This document shows positions 62,823 through 64,000 of a stretch of 64,000 nt of DNA, one piece after another; within the stretch, counting starts at the first letter, position 1, and each line of letters starts with the position of its first letter. The position numbers and the translations under genes are program-made. The notes beneath the pieces were generated by a model, which was not told the DNA's origin, ran no database searches, and saw nothing but the letters and a program-made list of their open reading frames with translations. The stretch comes from Vanilla planifolia (taxonomy: Eukaryota; Streptophyta; Magnoliopsida; Asparagales; Orchidaceae), in assembly GCA_023846275.1 (NCBI GenBank), contig CM043872.1:30370670-30434669 (forward strand), read 5' to 3'.

Positions 62823-64000
62823 AAATCGTGTTATGACTGAAATAACCTCAACACTTTCTTCAAAACAAGTCAACCCCAACAGCCAACAATTGCCGTTGAA
62901 ATTAACATGGAAAGTAAAGTAAATTGCTTGAATTTATATTAATTGTTTTTAGTAATGAAGCCTTTTTTATAAAACATTATGACTTTTTTATAATAAAAAA
63001 AGAGGCAAGCCATTAATGGTTTATAACAAAGATTGATTACTACAAAAAGCTTACTCAAAATTCAATCAATTTCTAAAAATGCTACATTCCATATTTATCA
63101 AGATGAAAACAATTAACGAATTGAATAAAAATTACTATCATATTTGCATAAATAAAAAAAAAACTCTTCAAAAACTTATTTGCTAATTGCATTTTTTTAA
63201 TAATCATTTTATTATTGATGTAGGATAAAAAGTGTAAAAAATTTATACATATGAAACTTAAGATTTAAAATTAGTAAATATTAGCAAACAAACAAAAAAT
63301 AACACAAAATAAAGTATCACATGGTAATATTTTCATTACACACTCATTTGAAAGAAGAATAAATCACGATTAATAATGCTATTACATTGTGACTAAAGGC
63401 GCATAAGAACATACCTTTTTTCGTGCATTCATGATGGCTTAGGTTGTCATTGAGAAAAATTTGAGTGCGTGAGAAGACAATGAAAAACATCTCAGACAAT
63501 GAAAATCTGTTACTTCTTTGGAAGCTAAGAGGTAGATCTTTTCAACCTCGAATTTGAGTCCTATTTGATTAAATGTATCTAAAATTTTTAAAAAAGCACA
63601 ATGCATTGCTTTTAATACAATTTGTTAGAGTATAAAGTTTAGCTTGCAAACAAACAATCAATTGAAAAGAACATGATTTGATTTGATGTTAAATATGTAA
63701 AACATTTATAAGAATCAGTAAAAACAATAAGACAACTTGTCTTTAAGACATGAGAAAACACTAATCTTATGAAATTATTTCTATCCCTCATAATCAATCT
63801 TTTAATACAAATGACAATTCTCAAAAGTATAGCAACGTCTATCATACAACATGCACTCATCAATAAGGTATCAATCTATGGTGTCTAGAAAAATTAAAAT
63901 AAAAAAAAATAAAAAACACAATAAGAACATAAAATAAATAAAAAAGAGACACAATGTGAGAAGCATATTATGAGAAAAAACTTGAAGCATCATATCATTA
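62823..64000. other. AT-rich region upstream of the ADP/ATP carrier gene
   Basis: The first few hundred bases are probably promoter. Beyond that the DNA is AT-rich with poly-A runs. I see no other gene start, transposon domain or RNA gene to the window end. Confidence 0.5.

Noticed and set aside
1..64000. A novel defence or biosynthetic system
   Set aside because: Apart from three ordinary plant genes, all recognisable coding signal is retrotransposon debris; no cluster of co-oriented unknown genes exists.

Overview
This window is nuclear DNA of a flowering plant. The evidence is canonical GT-AG introns, an SBP-box transcription factor exon, a plant-type mitochondrial ADP/ATP carrier, an organellar PrmA-like methyltransferase, and a dense background of decayed Ty1-copia and Ty3-gypsy retrotransposons. 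The abrupt GC-rich first exon of the SBP gene inside very AT-rich DNA is more typical of a monocot. The species cannot be fixed from the sequence.

Layout. Positions 1-8.5 kb hold degraded retroelements: a gypsy gag zinc knuckle at 3.7 kb and an antisense copia gag/protease/integrase relic at 5.3-7.0 kb. At 8565-8908 (minus) lies exon 1 of an SPL gene, ending exactly at the conserved intron position inside the SBP domain; no second exon is visible to its left. About 1.5 kb away and divergent starts the dominant feature, a seven-exon gene for a ribosomal protein L11 methyltransferase (PrmA-like, 370 aa). It stretches from 10410 to 58796 because its introns are packed with retroelements and local duplications (introns 4 and 5 are about 16.0 and 17.9 kb). 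All six introns are canonical GT-AG and all are phase 0. Converging on its 3' end from the other strand is a complete three-exon ADP/ATP carrier gene (60019-61344, 383 aa) with a fourth, non-coding 5' exon near 62.7 kb.

Mobile DNA inside the PrmA introns: a sense gypsy gag/protease remnant with an LTR-like tail (19.4-21.5 kb); an antisense Tat-type gypsy relic with protease, RT, RNase H and integrase traces (27.3-32.1 kb); an antisense copia RNase H trace (37.2-37.45 kb); a well delimited, internally deleted Tat-type element with two LTRs of about 1.15 kb, a primer-binding site and a polypurine tract (41387-46081); and a sense copia element (46.9-54.6 kb) split by an antisense gypsy element (about 47.5-52.1 kb). 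Many tandem duplications of 59-374 bp occur in the introns; one has copied the splice acceptor of PrmA exon 3.

The three host genes share no obvious pathway. PrmA and the ADP/ATP carrier are both organelle-related, but nothing here shows common control. I found no CRISPR, operon or bacterial-type system and no convincing RNA gene. The most notable points are the extreme intron expansion of PrmA, the duplicated splice acceptor, inverted LTR copies flanking exons 3-5, the nested copia/gypsy insertion and the 21-bp minisatellite inside the Tat LTRs.
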